Source of the DNA: Gemmobacter fulvus | GTDB lineage: Bacteria; Pseudomonadota; Alphaproteobacteria; Rhodobacterales; Rhodobacteraceae | DNA: 64,000 nt | Direction: 5' to 3' | Assembly (NCBI RefSeq): GCF_018798885.1 | Contig: NZ_CP076361.1 | Span: forward strand, 2,323,501 to 2,387,500 | Part shown: one piece after another, positions 44,750 to 52,772 of the stretch | Layout of the letters: each line of letters starts with the position of its first letter | How positions within the stretch are numbered: the stretch's first letter is position 1 | Position numbers and translations under genes: made by a program | Notes under the pieces: model-generated | Seen by the model: the letters and a program-made list of their open reading frames with translations, nothing else | Database searches by the model: none | Told to the model about the DNA's origin: nothing

Positions 44750-46348
44750 ATGTTGCTTGATCCGTCTCTGCGCCGGGCTGGCCTTGCCGCCCTGTCTGCC
44801 CTGATGCTCAGCACCGCGCCTGCCGTGCTGCTGGCGGAAACGCCGCCCGATACGCTGGTGATCGCCGATGCGATTGACGACATCGTGTCGCTTGATCCGC
44901 ATGAGGCCTATGAGTTTTCGGGTCTGGACGTGGTGAATAACGTCTATGACGGTCTGGTGGAACTCGATCCCGCCAAACCGGGCGAGCCGATCCCCGGTCT
45001 GGCCGAAAGCTGGGCCGTGGCCGAGGATGGCATGACCTTCACCTTCAAGATGAAGCCCGGCCTCACCTTCTCGTCCGGCAATCCGGTGACGGCAGAGGAT
45101 GCGGCGTTTTCGCTGCAACGTGCGGTCAAGCTGAACAAATCCCCGGCCTTCATCCTGAACCAGTTCGGCTGGACGGCGGAAAACGTCGACAGCATGGTCA
45201 CCGCTGAAGGCGATACCCTCACCCTCAAGACCGACAAGGTCTATGCGCCGACCTTCCTCTACAACTGCCTTACCGCCGGTGTCGCCTCGATTGTCGACAA
45301 GGCGACCGTCATGGCCAATGAGGCCAATGGCGACATGGGCAATGAATGGCTGAAGAACAATTCGGCAGGCACAGGGGCCTTCGTGCTGAAATCCTTCAAG
45401 CCGAATGACGGCTATCTGCTGGAGGCCCGCGCGGGCCATTGGCGGGGCGATGCGGCGGTGAAATCGGTGTTCATGCGCCATGTGCCCGAAGCCGCAACCC
45501 AGCGCCTGTTGCTGGAAAAAGGCGATATCGACGTGGCGCGCGAACTGACGCCGGTGGATATCGAAGGCATGGCGGGCAATGCCGATGTGAAGGTGCAGGC
45601 CGATGTGGGCGGCCAGATCTTCTATCTCGCCTTCAACCAGAAGAACGAGAATTACAAGAACGCCAAATTCCTAGAGGCGATGCGCTGGGCGGTCGATTAT
45701 CAGGGCATGGCCGATACCTTCCTGAAGGGCAACATGGTGCCGCACCAGGCCTTCCTGCCGAAAGGCTATCTCGGCGCGATGGAAGATCTGCCCTACAGCC
45801 TCGATATTGAAAAGGCCAAGGCGCTGCTGGCGGAATCGGGCATTGCCGCGCCGAAAGTGGTGCTGGATGTGCGCAACGCCGCCGACCGCATGGATATGGC
45901 GCAGTCGATCCAGAACACCTTCGGGCAGGCGGGCATCACGGTGGAGCTGAACATCGGCGAGGGGGCAGAGCAGCTCAAACGCTACCGCGCCCGTCAGCAT
46001 GACGGCACGCTGCAAAGCTGGGGCCCGGATTACCCCGATCCGCATACCAATGCCTCGGCCTTTGCGATGAATGCCGACAATTCGGATGGTGCCTCGACCG
46101 GCGGTCTGGCGTATCGCAACGCCTATGATCCGGGCGAGTTGCACGCCAAGACCGAAGCCGCCGTGGCCGAAGGCGATGCCGCCAAGCGCAAGGCGATGTA
46201 TGAAGAGATCCAGAAAACCCACCGGGAAACCTCGCCCTTCATCGTGATGTTCCAGATCGGCTATCAATCCGCGATGCGCAGCAATGTAGAAGGTTTCTAC
46301 ACCGGGGGCGCGATTGACAGCGCCGCCTACTGGCTCGTGACAAAATAA
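44750..46348 (+). CDS. ABC transporter periplasmic peptide-binding protein (SBP_bac_5)
   Basis: A 532-residue solute receptor of the DppA/OppA family, with signal peptide ending near AVLLAE. The mature part has DIVSLDPHEAYEFSGLDVVNNVYDGLVELDP, GLAESWAVAEDGMTFTFKMKPGLTFSSG and SWGPDYPDPHTNA. It should bind di- or oligopeptides (or nickel or another ligand). First gene of a five-gene operon (SBP, two permeases, two ATPases). AAGGGAG lies upstream of ATG 44750. Confidence 0.9.
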   Translation: MLLDPSLRRAGLAALSALMLSTAPAVLLAETPPDTLVIADAIDDIVSLDPHEAYEFSGLDVVNNVYDGLVELDPAKPGEPIPGLAESWAVAEDGMTFTFKMKPGLTFSSGNPVTAEDAAFSLQRAVKLNKSPAFILNQFGWTAENVDSMVTAEGDTLTLKTDKVYAPTFLYNCLTAGVASIVDKATVMANEANGDMGNEWLKNNSAGTGAFVLKSFKPNDGYLLEARAGHWRGDAAVKSVFMRHVPEAATQRLLLEKGDIDVARELTPVDIEGMAGNADVKVQADVGGQIFYLAFNQKNENYKNAKFLEAMRWAVDYQGMADTFLKGNMVPHQAFLPKGYLGAMEDLPYSLDIEKAKALLAESGIAAPKVVLDVRNAADRMDMAQSIQNTFGQAGITVELNIGEGAEQLKRYRARQHDGTLQSWGPDYPDPHTNASAFAMNADNSDGASTGGLAYRNAYDPGELHAKTEAAVAEGDAAKRKAMYEEIQKTHRETSPFIVMFQIGYQSAMRSNVEGFYTGGAIDSAAYWLVTK

Positions 46349-46355
46349 GCGATTG

Positions 46356-46384
46356 CGCCCCCGGTGCCTGTGGTGCCGGGGGCG
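46356..46384 (+). promoter_or_regulatory. Intercistronic stem-loop between SBP and permease genes
   Basis: cgcccccgg / ccgggggcg forms a 9-bp GC stem with an 11-base loop and no U-tract. Its 3' arm contains the GGGGG that would serve as ribosome binding site for the permease. Such hairpins often stabilise the upstream SBP mRNA and lower downstream expression. Confidence 0.6.
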
Positions 46385-46390
46385 TTGCAT

Positions 46391-47452
46391 ATGACCATGA
46401 CCATATCCCCCCCCGCCTCTTCAAAACTCGGAGCCCGGCTACGTGGCCTCGGCTCTGTCCTGCTTTCTTTGGCCGTCACCCTGTTCGGCCTGCTGCTCGT
46501 GACCTTCATCATTGGCCGGGTCGTGCCGATCGACCCGGTTCTGGCCATCGTCGGGGATCGCGCGACCGAGGCGCAGATCGAGGCGACGCGCGTGGCGCTG
46601 GGGCTGGACCAGCCGATGTGGCAGCAATTCTTCATCTATGCAGGCAATGCACTGCAAGGTGATCTCGGCCAGTCGATCCGCACCGGCGAGCCGGTGATCG
46701 AGGCGGTGGCGCGTGCCTTTCCCGCCACGCTGGAACTGGCGACGCTGGCCACCATCATGGGCGTTCTGGCCGGGGTGCCCGCCGGGGTTCTGGCCGCCAC
46801 GCGGCCCGGCAGCCTTGCCGACCATCTGGTGCGGCTGGTCGGGTTGATGGGCTATTCCATGCCGGTGTTCTGGCTGGGGCTGATCGGGCTTTTGCTGTTT
46901 TACGGCGTGCTGGATTGGGTGGGCGGGCCGGGCAGGCTCGATGCCGCCTATGACATGATGTATGATTTCGAGGTGACGCCTGTCACCGGCATGATCCTGA
47001 TCGACACGGCACTGGCCGGGCGTTGGGACATGTTCACCAATGCCATCAGCCATATCATCCTGCCCGCCGGTCTGCTGGGCTATGTGTCGATGGCCTATAT
47101 CAGCCGGATGACCCGCAGCTTCATGATGAACGAACTGAGCCAGGAATATATCACCACCGCCCGCGTGAAGGGGATGCCGGAATGGCGGGTGATCTGGGTT
47201 CATGCGATGAAGAACGTGGCGGTGCCGCTGATCACCGTGGTCGCGCTCAGCTATGCCTATCTGCTGGAAGGATCGGTGCTGACCGAGACGATTTTTGCCT
47301 GGCCCGGCCTTGGCAGCTACATCACCGATGCGCTGCTGGTGAATGACATGCCTGCCGTGCTGGGGGGCACGGTGGTGGTGGGCGTGGCCTTCGTGCTGCT
47401 CAATCTGTTTTCGGACCTGCTGTACAAGCTGGTCGATCCGCGCGCGCGGTAA
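46391..47452 (+). CDS. Peptide ABC transporter permease, DppB type
   Basis: A 353-residue inner-membrane permease. The DppB-specific N-terminal helix and GLDQPMWQQFFIYAGNALQGDLGQSIRTG are present, as is the EAA loop SQEYITTARVKGMPEWRVIWVHAMKN that contacts the ATPases. I use ATG 46391 (about six codons before the SSKLG lead) rather than the GTG at 46364 inside the hairpin. The DppC-like gene follows after 10 bases. Confidence 0.9.
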   Translation: MTMTISPPASSKLGARLRGLGSVLLSLAVTLFGLLLVTFIIGRVVPIDPVLAIVGDRATEAQIEATRVALGLDQPMWQQFFIYAGNALQGDLGQSIRTGEPVIEAVARAFPATLELATLATIMGVLAGVPAGVLAATRPGSLADHLVRLVGLMGYSMPVFWLGLIGLLLFYGVLDWVGGPGRLDAAYDMMYDFEVTPVTGMILIDTALAGRWDMFTNAISHIILPAGLLGYVSMAYISRMTRSFMMNELSQEYITTARVKGMPEWRVIWVHAMKNVAVPLITVVALSYAYLLEGSVLTETIFAWPGLGSYITDALLVNDMPAVLGGTVVVGVAFVLLNLFSDLLYKLVDPRAR

Positions 47453-47462
47453 AGGGGGCAGC

Positions 47463-48368
47463 ATGTCGCAATTCATCACATGGCTGCGTGATCCCAATCC
47501 TGCCTCGCGTCGGCAGGCCCGGCTAGGGCAAACCTATCTGGGCTGGCTGCGGCTGAAGCGCAATCCGCTGGCGGTGGCGGGGCTGATCATCATCGGGGCG
47601 CTGCTGCTGATGGCGGCCTTTGCGCCTTGGCTTGCCACCCATGATCCGGTGGCGCAGAACCTGCAAAACCGGCTGTTGCCGCCCGGCTCTCCGGGGCATT
47701 TTCTGGGCACCGACGATTTCGGCCGCGATATCTGGAGCCGGATCGTGCATGGCGCGCGCATCACGCTTTACATCATCGCCCTGGTGGCGGTGACGGCCCC
47801 GCTGATCGGCATGCTGGTCGGCACGGTGGCGGGCTATTTCGGTGGCTGGGTCGATCAGGTGCTGATGCGCATCACCGATATTTTCCTCGCCTTTCCCCGG
47901 CTGATCCTGGCGCTGGCGCTGGTGGCGGTGCTGGGGCCGGGCATCGAGAACGCAGTTCTGGCCATCGCGCTGACCGCCTGGCCGCCCTATGCGCGGGTGG
48001 CGCGGGCCGAAACGCTGACCGTGCGCAATTCCGATTACATCGCGGCGGTGCGGCTGCAAGGGGCGGGGGCCAGCCGGATCATCTGGGGCCATGTGATGCC
48101 GATGTGCCTGCCCTCGGTCATCATCCGCGTCACGCTGGATATGGCGGGGGTGATCCTGATTGCGGCGGGCCTTGGCTTTCTGGGCCTTGGTGCACAACCG
48201 CCGCTGTCGGAATGGGGGCTGATGATCTCGGCCGGGCGCAAATACCTGTTTGAACAATGGTGGGTGGCCACCATGCCGGGGCTTGCCATCTTCATCGTGT
48301 CGCTGGGCTTCAACCTGCTGGGCGACGGGCTGCGCGACGTGCTGGACCCGAGGAGCAGTGGCAAATGA
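47463..48368 (+). CDS. Peptide ABC transporter permease, DppC type
   Basis: A 301-residue permease with the DppC N-terminal segment HDPVAQNLQNRLLPP and HFLGTDDFGRDIWSRIVHGAR, then the EAA loop SDYIAAVRLQGAGASRIIWGHVMP. It has five or six membrane helices. It forms the translocation pore with the DppB-type subunit. AAAGGGGG precedes ATG 47463, and its stop overlaps the following ATPase start by 4 bases. Confidence 0.9.
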   Translation: MSQFITWLRDPNPASRRQARLGQTYLGWLRLKRNPLAVAGLIIIGALLLMAAFAPWLATHDPVAQNLQNRLLPPGSPGHFLGTDDFGRDIWSRIVHGARITLYIIALVAVTAPLIGMLVGTVAGYFGGWVDQVLMRITDIFLAFPRLILALALVAVLGPGIENAVLAIALTAWPPYARVARAETLTVRNSDYIAAVRLQGAGASRIIWGHVMPMCLPSVIIRVTLDMAGVILIAAGLGFLGLGAQPPLSEWGLMISAGRKYLFEQWWVATMPGLAIFIVSLGFNLLGDGLRDVLDPRSSGK

Positions 48369-49195
48369 CCCTTCTGTCGGTAAAAAACCTGCGTGTGACC
48401 TTTAATACCGAGGCGGGCCGGGTCGAGGCGGTGCGCGGCGTGTCGTTCAGCCTTGGCCGCGAACGGCTGGGCATCGTCGGCGAAAGTGGCTCGGGCAAGA
48501 CCATGACCGGGCGTTCGGTGCTGCGGCTGATCCGCCCGCCGGGGCGGATCGAGGCGGACGAGATGCTGTTCAATGGCCGCGACCTGATGAAGATGAGCGA
48601 ACGGGAAATGCGCGCCCTGCGCGGCCCGCGCATGGCGATGGTGATGCAGGATCCGAAATATTCGCTGAACCCGGTGATGAAGATCGGTGATCAGCTGACC
48701 GAGGGGCTGCGCCAGCGTGACAGGCTGGGCCGGGCCGCCGCCCGCGACAAGGCGGTTGCAGCGCTGGAGGCGGTGCAGATCCGCGACCCTGGCCGGGTGA
48801 TGGAGGCCTATCCGCACGAATTGTCGGGCGGCATGGGCCAGCGGGTGATGATCGCCATGATGCTGATCCCCAACCCCGATCTGCTGATTGCGGACGAGCC
48901 GACCTCGGCGCTGGATGTGACGGTGCAGGCCGAGGTTCTGTCGATCCTCGATGGTCTTGTGCGCGACCGGGGCATGGGGCTGATCTTCATCAGCCATGAT
49001 CTGCGGCTGGTGGCGCGGTTCTGTGACCGGGTGCTGGTGATGTACAAGGGCCGCGTGGTCGAAGAGCTGGCGGCGCAGGATCTGTTGCAGGCCAGACATC
49101 CCTATACGCAGGGCCTGCTGAACTGCCTGCCCCGGATTGGCGGCGACCGGGGGCCGTTGCCGGGGCTGGACCGCACTGCAGATTGGGCACGCTGA
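48365..49195 (+). CDS. Peptide ABC transporter ATP-binding protein, DppD type
   Basis: A 276-residue ATPase: Walker A GESGSGKT, Q-loop MQDPKYSLNP, ABC signature LSGGMGQR, Walker B LLIADEPTSALD, and H-loop FISHDL. It has the C-terminal extension HPYTQGLLNCLP seen in oligopeptide-type ATPases, but ends soon after. It pairs with the next gene as a heterodimer. Confidence 0.92.
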   Translation: MTLLSVKNLRVTFNTEAGRVEAVRGVSFSLGRERLGIVGESGSGKTMTGRSVLRLIRPPGRIEADEMLFNGRDLMKMSEREMRALRGPRMAMVMQDPKYSLNPVMKIGDQLTEGLRQRDRLGRAAARDKAVAALEAVQIRDPGRVMEAYPHELSGGMGQRVMIAMMLIPNPDLLIADEPTSALDVTVQAEVLSILDGLVRDRGMGLIFISHDLRLVARFCDRVLVMYKGRVVEELAAQDLLQARHPYTQGLLNCLPRIGGDRGPLPGLDRTADWAR

Positions 49196-49196
49196 A

Positions 49197-49946
49197 ATGG
49201 CTTTGATCGAGATCGAAAACCTGTCGGTGACCTTCGAGGCCAAGGGCCGCAGCGTCCGAGCGGTCGAGGGGGTGAGCCTGTCTGTCGACAGCCGGGAAAG
49301 CTTTGGGCTGGTGGGCGAAAGCGGGTCGGGCAAAAGCACCATCCTGCGCGCGATCTGCGGGCTGGCGCCGGTGTCGGGCGGCACGATCCGCATCGGCGGC
49401 GCGCCGGTCGAACGGGGCCGCGCCTTTTCGCGCCGGGTGCAGATGGTGTTTCAGGACCCCTATGCCAGCCTGCACCCCCGGCACACGCTGGACCGCACGC
49501 TGTCAGAGCCGCTGGCGATTCATGGCATCGGCGACACTGACAAACGCGTGGTGCAGGCGCTGGCGGATGTGGGTCTGCCGGTGTCGTTCCGCTTTCGTTA
49601 TCCGCACCAGCTTTCCGGCGGGCAGCGGCAAAGGGTGGCGATTGCGCGGGCGCTGATGCTGGAGCCGGAGATCCTGCTGCTGGACGAACCGACCTCGGCG
49701 CTGGATGCCAGTGTGCAGGCCGAAACGCTCAATCTGCTCAGCCGTTTGCGCGAAGAGCGCGGGCTGACCTTCCTGATGGTCAGCCATGATCTCGCGGTGA
49801 TCGACCATATGTGTGACCGGGTGCTGGTGATGCAGCATGGCCGTGCGGTGGAAGAGCTGACGCGCGCGCAACTGGCCGGGGCGCAGATGCAGACGACCTA
49901 TGCGCGCAGCCTGTTCGAGGCCAGCGCCGACCGGATGCTGGCGTGA
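49197..49946 (+). CDS. Peptide ABC transporter ATP-binding protein, DppF type
   Basis: A 249-residue ATPase: Walker A GESGSGKST, Q-loop FQDPYASLHP, signature LSGGQRQR, Walker B LLLDEPTSALD and H-loop VSHDL. It starts 1 base after the DppD-type stop. Slightly shorter than most DppF proteins (about 320) because the C-terminal oligopeptide domain is reduced. Last gene of the operon; its stop is 9 bases from the convergent response-regulator gene. Confidence 0.92.
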   Translation: MALIEIENLSVTFEAKGRSVRAVEGVSLSVDSRESFGLVGESGSGKSTILRAICGLAPVSGGTIRIGGAPVERGRAFSRRVQMVFQDPYASLHPRHTLDRTLSEPLAIHGIGDTDKRVVQALADVGLPVSFRFRYPHQLSGGQRQRVAIARALMLEPEILLLDEPTSALDASVQAETLNLLSRLREERGLTFLMVSHDLAVIDHMCDRVLVMQHGRAVEELTRAQLAGAQMQTTYARSLFEASADRMLA

Positions 49947-49955
49947 TGGCGGGGC

Positions 49956-50663
49956 CTAGCCCCAGCTGACATCGCCCAGAAAAATATACCCCGCGCCATA
50001 GATCGTCTTGATCAGCGTGGGGTTTTTCGGGTCTTCGCCCAGTTTGGTGCGCAGGCGCGAAATGCGGACATCCATGGCGCGATCAAAGCTTTCCCCCGCC
50101 ACGCCACCCAGCGTTTCCTGCATCTGCGTGCGCGAAATCAGGCGTTTCGGCGCATCGAGGAACAGGCGCAGCACCTCGCCCTCGGCATGGGAAAACGGCA
50201 CTTCGCCGCCATCCGCGGCGATCAGCACATATCGGTCGAACAGGGCCGTCCAGCCGTTGAACCGTGCGATCTGCGCACCCCGGTCCGGTTCCGGGCGGGA
50301 TTTGCGCAGCCGCGCCCGCACCCGCGCCACCACCTCGGCCGGATCGAAGGGTTTGATGATGTAATCATCCGCCCCCAGTTCCAGCCCGGTCACACGATCC
50401 TGCACCTGCGCGCGCCCCGAGATGATGATGATCGACGCCCCGGATTCAAGCGCCAGCCGATGCACCACCGCCAGCCCGTCACGGTCGGGCAGACCCAGAT
50501 CGACCAGACAGACATCGGGGGTCATGCGTTTCAGCGCCGCCTCGAATTCGGTGGCGCGGCCATGGGTGGTGACGCGGTATCCCGCCTCTTCCAGCGCATC
50601 GGCCAGCATCCGGCGGATTTCCGGCTCGTCGTCCAGAATGGCAATATGCGGGGCTTTGGTCAT
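49956..50663 (-). CDS. OmpR-type response regulator
   Basis: A 235-residue response regulator. The receiver has Asp-Asp at 11-12, phospho-acceptor Asp55 (CLVDLGLPDRDG), and IIKPFDP with the conserved Lys. The winged-helix effector ends with DVRISRLRTKLGEDPKNPTLIKTIYGAGYIF. It overlaps the start of its partner kinase by 4 bases (kinase first), a tight pair. It is divergent from the fadD-liv operon and likely to control it or a wider acid/acyl regulon. Confidence 0.93.
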   Translation of the reverse strand: MTKAPHIAILDDEPEIRRMLADALEEAGYRVTTHGRATEFEAALKRMTPDVCLVDLGLPDRDGLAVVHRLALESGASIIIISGRAQVQDRVTGLELGADDYIIKPFDPAEVVARVRARLRKSRPEPDRGAQIARFNGWTALFDRYVLIAADGGEVPFSHAEGEVLRLFLDAPKRLISRTQMQETLGGVAGESFDRAMDVRISRLRTKLGEDPKNPTLIKTIYGAGYIFLGDVSWG

Positions 50664-52576
50664 GCGAGGCTGGCTCCGATTACGGCAGAAAGCGTGGCGG
50701 CATCGAAGGGCTTGGTCAAGACCGGGGCTGTGGCGGCCAGACGGCGCGGGTCGCCTGCGGGCAGCGCGCTCATCAGCAGCAGGCGGGCGGCATGGCCCTT
50801 GGCGTGCAGCGCCGCCGCCAGATCGGTGCCGCTCATCGCGCCGGCCAGCTGGATGTCCGACAGCACCAGACCGATGCCGGGCACCTCGGCCAGCGCCAGC
50901 GCCTCGGCGCCGCTTGCGGCCTCGATCACGGCATGGCCTGCGGCGCGCAACATGCCGCGCACGGTTTCGCGGATGTCGGGATCATCTTCGACCAACAGCA
51001 CCAGCAGCGGCGCGGGGGCAATCTCCACCGGGCGCAACGGCAGCCGAAGCGAGACCGAAGCCCCGCCGCCGGGCCGGTTCGACAGGCGCAATGTGCCGCC
51101 CGCAAGTGTGGTCTGGTCATAGACCATCGACAGGCCCAACCCGGTGCCCTCGCCGCCCTTCGTGGTGAAGAACGGGTCCAGCGCCTTGTCGAGTGCCTCG
51201 GCGCTAAAGCCAGTGCCCTCATCCTCGACGCGGATTTCCAGCCAGGTGTCGCGCAGCGCCTGCGCGCAGATGCGGATCAGACCCCCTTTGGCCCCCATGG
51301 CATCGCGGGCATTCAGGACCAGATTGACCAGCGCATCCTGCAAAGCCCCGGCATCCAGCAACAGCAGCGGCAGAGGGCCGCCGATATGAGTTTCCAGCCG
51401 GGTCGTCTCGGGAAGGGTGGGGGTGGCGAGCAGGCGCAGATCGTCCAGCAGGGCGGCCACATCGGTCGCCACCGGGCGCGGCGCGCGACGCCCCGAGACC
51501 GAGGCGATGCGGTCCAGCAGAACCCCGCCGCGCCGTGCCGCCGCCAAGGTGCCCGCCACCAGCGCGCGCCCGTCCTCGGGCAGATCAAGCCGTTCCAGCC
51601 GACCTTGCAGCCCGAGGATGATGGTCAGCAGATTGGCAAAATCATGCGCAACCCCCGAGGTCAGCTGCACCGCCAGTTCGCGTTTGCGGGTCTGCATCAG
51701 GGCGGCACGGGCCTGGGTTTCGCTGGTGACATCCATCGACAGGATATAGACGCCGCTGATCGGCCCGTCGGCAATCTGATCCGGGGTGAAGGCGGCCCGG
51801 ATGCGGCGGCCACTGGCCTCGTCGCTGAATTCAAAGACCGAGGCCTCGCCCTCCAGCGCGCGCAGCAGATAGGGGTGGATCTTCTCGAAGGTCTCATCCC
51901 CCAGCGCCTCGCGCCCGGTCAGCCCGAGGATCTGCGACGGGCGGCCCGGAATGACGGTGCTGAGCCTGCGGTTGGAATAGGTATAGCGCAGATCCCGCCC
52001 GACATGCGCGATATGGGCGGGCATCATTTCGGTGGTCAGCCGGGTGCGCGCCTCCATTTCCGTCAGTTCGCGCTTGGCTTCCTGCAAGGCGGTATTGGTG
52101 GCGGCCAGCGCACGGTTCGCCTGTGCCAGCCGTTCTGAATTGGCCAGCACCTCATCGCTGAGTTCGGCGGAACGGGCGCGCAACATGCGTTCCTGAAGCT
52201 TCACTTCGGTGATGTCGGTATAGACAGTGACCCAGCCGCCCTGCGGCAGCGGCGAGCCTTCGACGGAAATCCAGCGCCCGCCGGGGCGCTCGCGTTCCAT
52301 GTAATGCGGCTGGAAGGCGCGAGCGGCGCGCACCCGGGCCTGCACCGCCGCTTCGGGGTCATCGACCACGCCATATTCGCCGCGCCCGACCAGAAAGCGG
52401 ATCGTTTCTTCGAAACTGGCGCCTTCGCTGGCCAGATGTTCCGGCAGCGCGAACATTTCCTGAAAGCGCGGGTTCCACACGGCCAGTCGCAGATCGCGGT
52501 CATAGATCGACAGCGCCTGCTGGATCAGGTTCAGCCCGGCCCGCATCAGGCCCGCGCGTGCCTCGTCTGTGCCCAT
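50660..52576 (-). CDS. Hybrid sensor histidine kinase with two PAS domains and C-terminal receiver
   Basis: A 638-residue cytosolic kinase with no membrane helix. PAS_7-like domain ~15-125 (LSIYDRDLRLAVWNPRFQEMFAL), coiled coil ~126-180, second PAS ~183-290, then the HisKA-type helix SGVAHDFANLLTII with phospho-His311. N box NLVLNARDAM (418-427), G1 DEGTGF, and a C-terminal receiver with Asp574 (VLSDIQLAG). HDFANLLT replaces the usual HDFNNLL. It should phosphorylate its own receiver and probably the adjacent response regulator. Ligand unknown. Confidence 0.92.
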   Translation of the reverse strand: MGTDEARAGLMRAGLNLIQQALSIYDRDLRLAVWNPRFQEMFALPEHLASEGASFEETIRFLVGRGEYGVVDDPEAAVQARVRAARAFQPHYMERERPGGRWISVEGSPLPQGGWVTVYTDITEVKLQERMLRARSAELSDEVLANSERLAQANRALAATNTALQEAKRELTEMEARTRLTTEMMPAHIAHVGRDLRYTYSNRRLSTVIPGRPSQILGLTGREALGDETFEKIHPYLLRALEGEASVFEFSDEASGRRIRAAFTPDQIADGPISGVYILSMDVTSETQARAALMQTRKRELAVQLTSGVAHDFANLLTIILGLQGRLERLDLPEDGRALVAGTLAAARRGGVLLDRIASVSGRRAPRPVATDVAALLDDLRLLATPTLPETTRLETHIGGPLPLLLLDAGALQDALVNLVLNARDAMGAKGGLIRICAQALRDTWLEIRVEDEGTGFSAEALDKALDPFFTTKGGEGTGLGLSMVYDQTTLAGGTLRLSNRPGGGASVSLRLPLRPVEIAPAPLLVLLVEDDPDIRETVRGMLRAAGHAVIEAASGAEALALAEVPGIGLVLSDIQLAGAMSGTDLAAALHAKGHAARLLLMSALPAGDPRRLAATAPVLTKPFDAATLSAVIGASLA

Positions 52577-52651
52577 GGCTTTGCCCCCTCTTTATTCATG
52601 GCTATCATTGCCGGACCCGCAACCGGAAGCGACAATCTCTGCCTGTAACAA

Positions 52652-52668
52652 TTCGCAAGGATTGCGAA
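52652..52668. promoter_or_regulatory. Inverted repeat upstream of the acyl-CoA synthetase operon
   Basis: TTCGCAAGGATTGCGAA has perfect 7-base arms around GGA. It is in the 196-base divergent region between the kinase and fadD-like genes, at the right distance for an operator. No known consensus is claimed. Confidence 0.5.
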
Positions 52669-52772
52669 AAACTCCGGCAAGCATTCCCCGTCATCCCTAG
52701 TCTTGCAACTGGCGGCGGCCGTAGAATCGCCCCGCTTGCACGACGCCCCAAAGGGCGCAGGGAGGAGATTGC

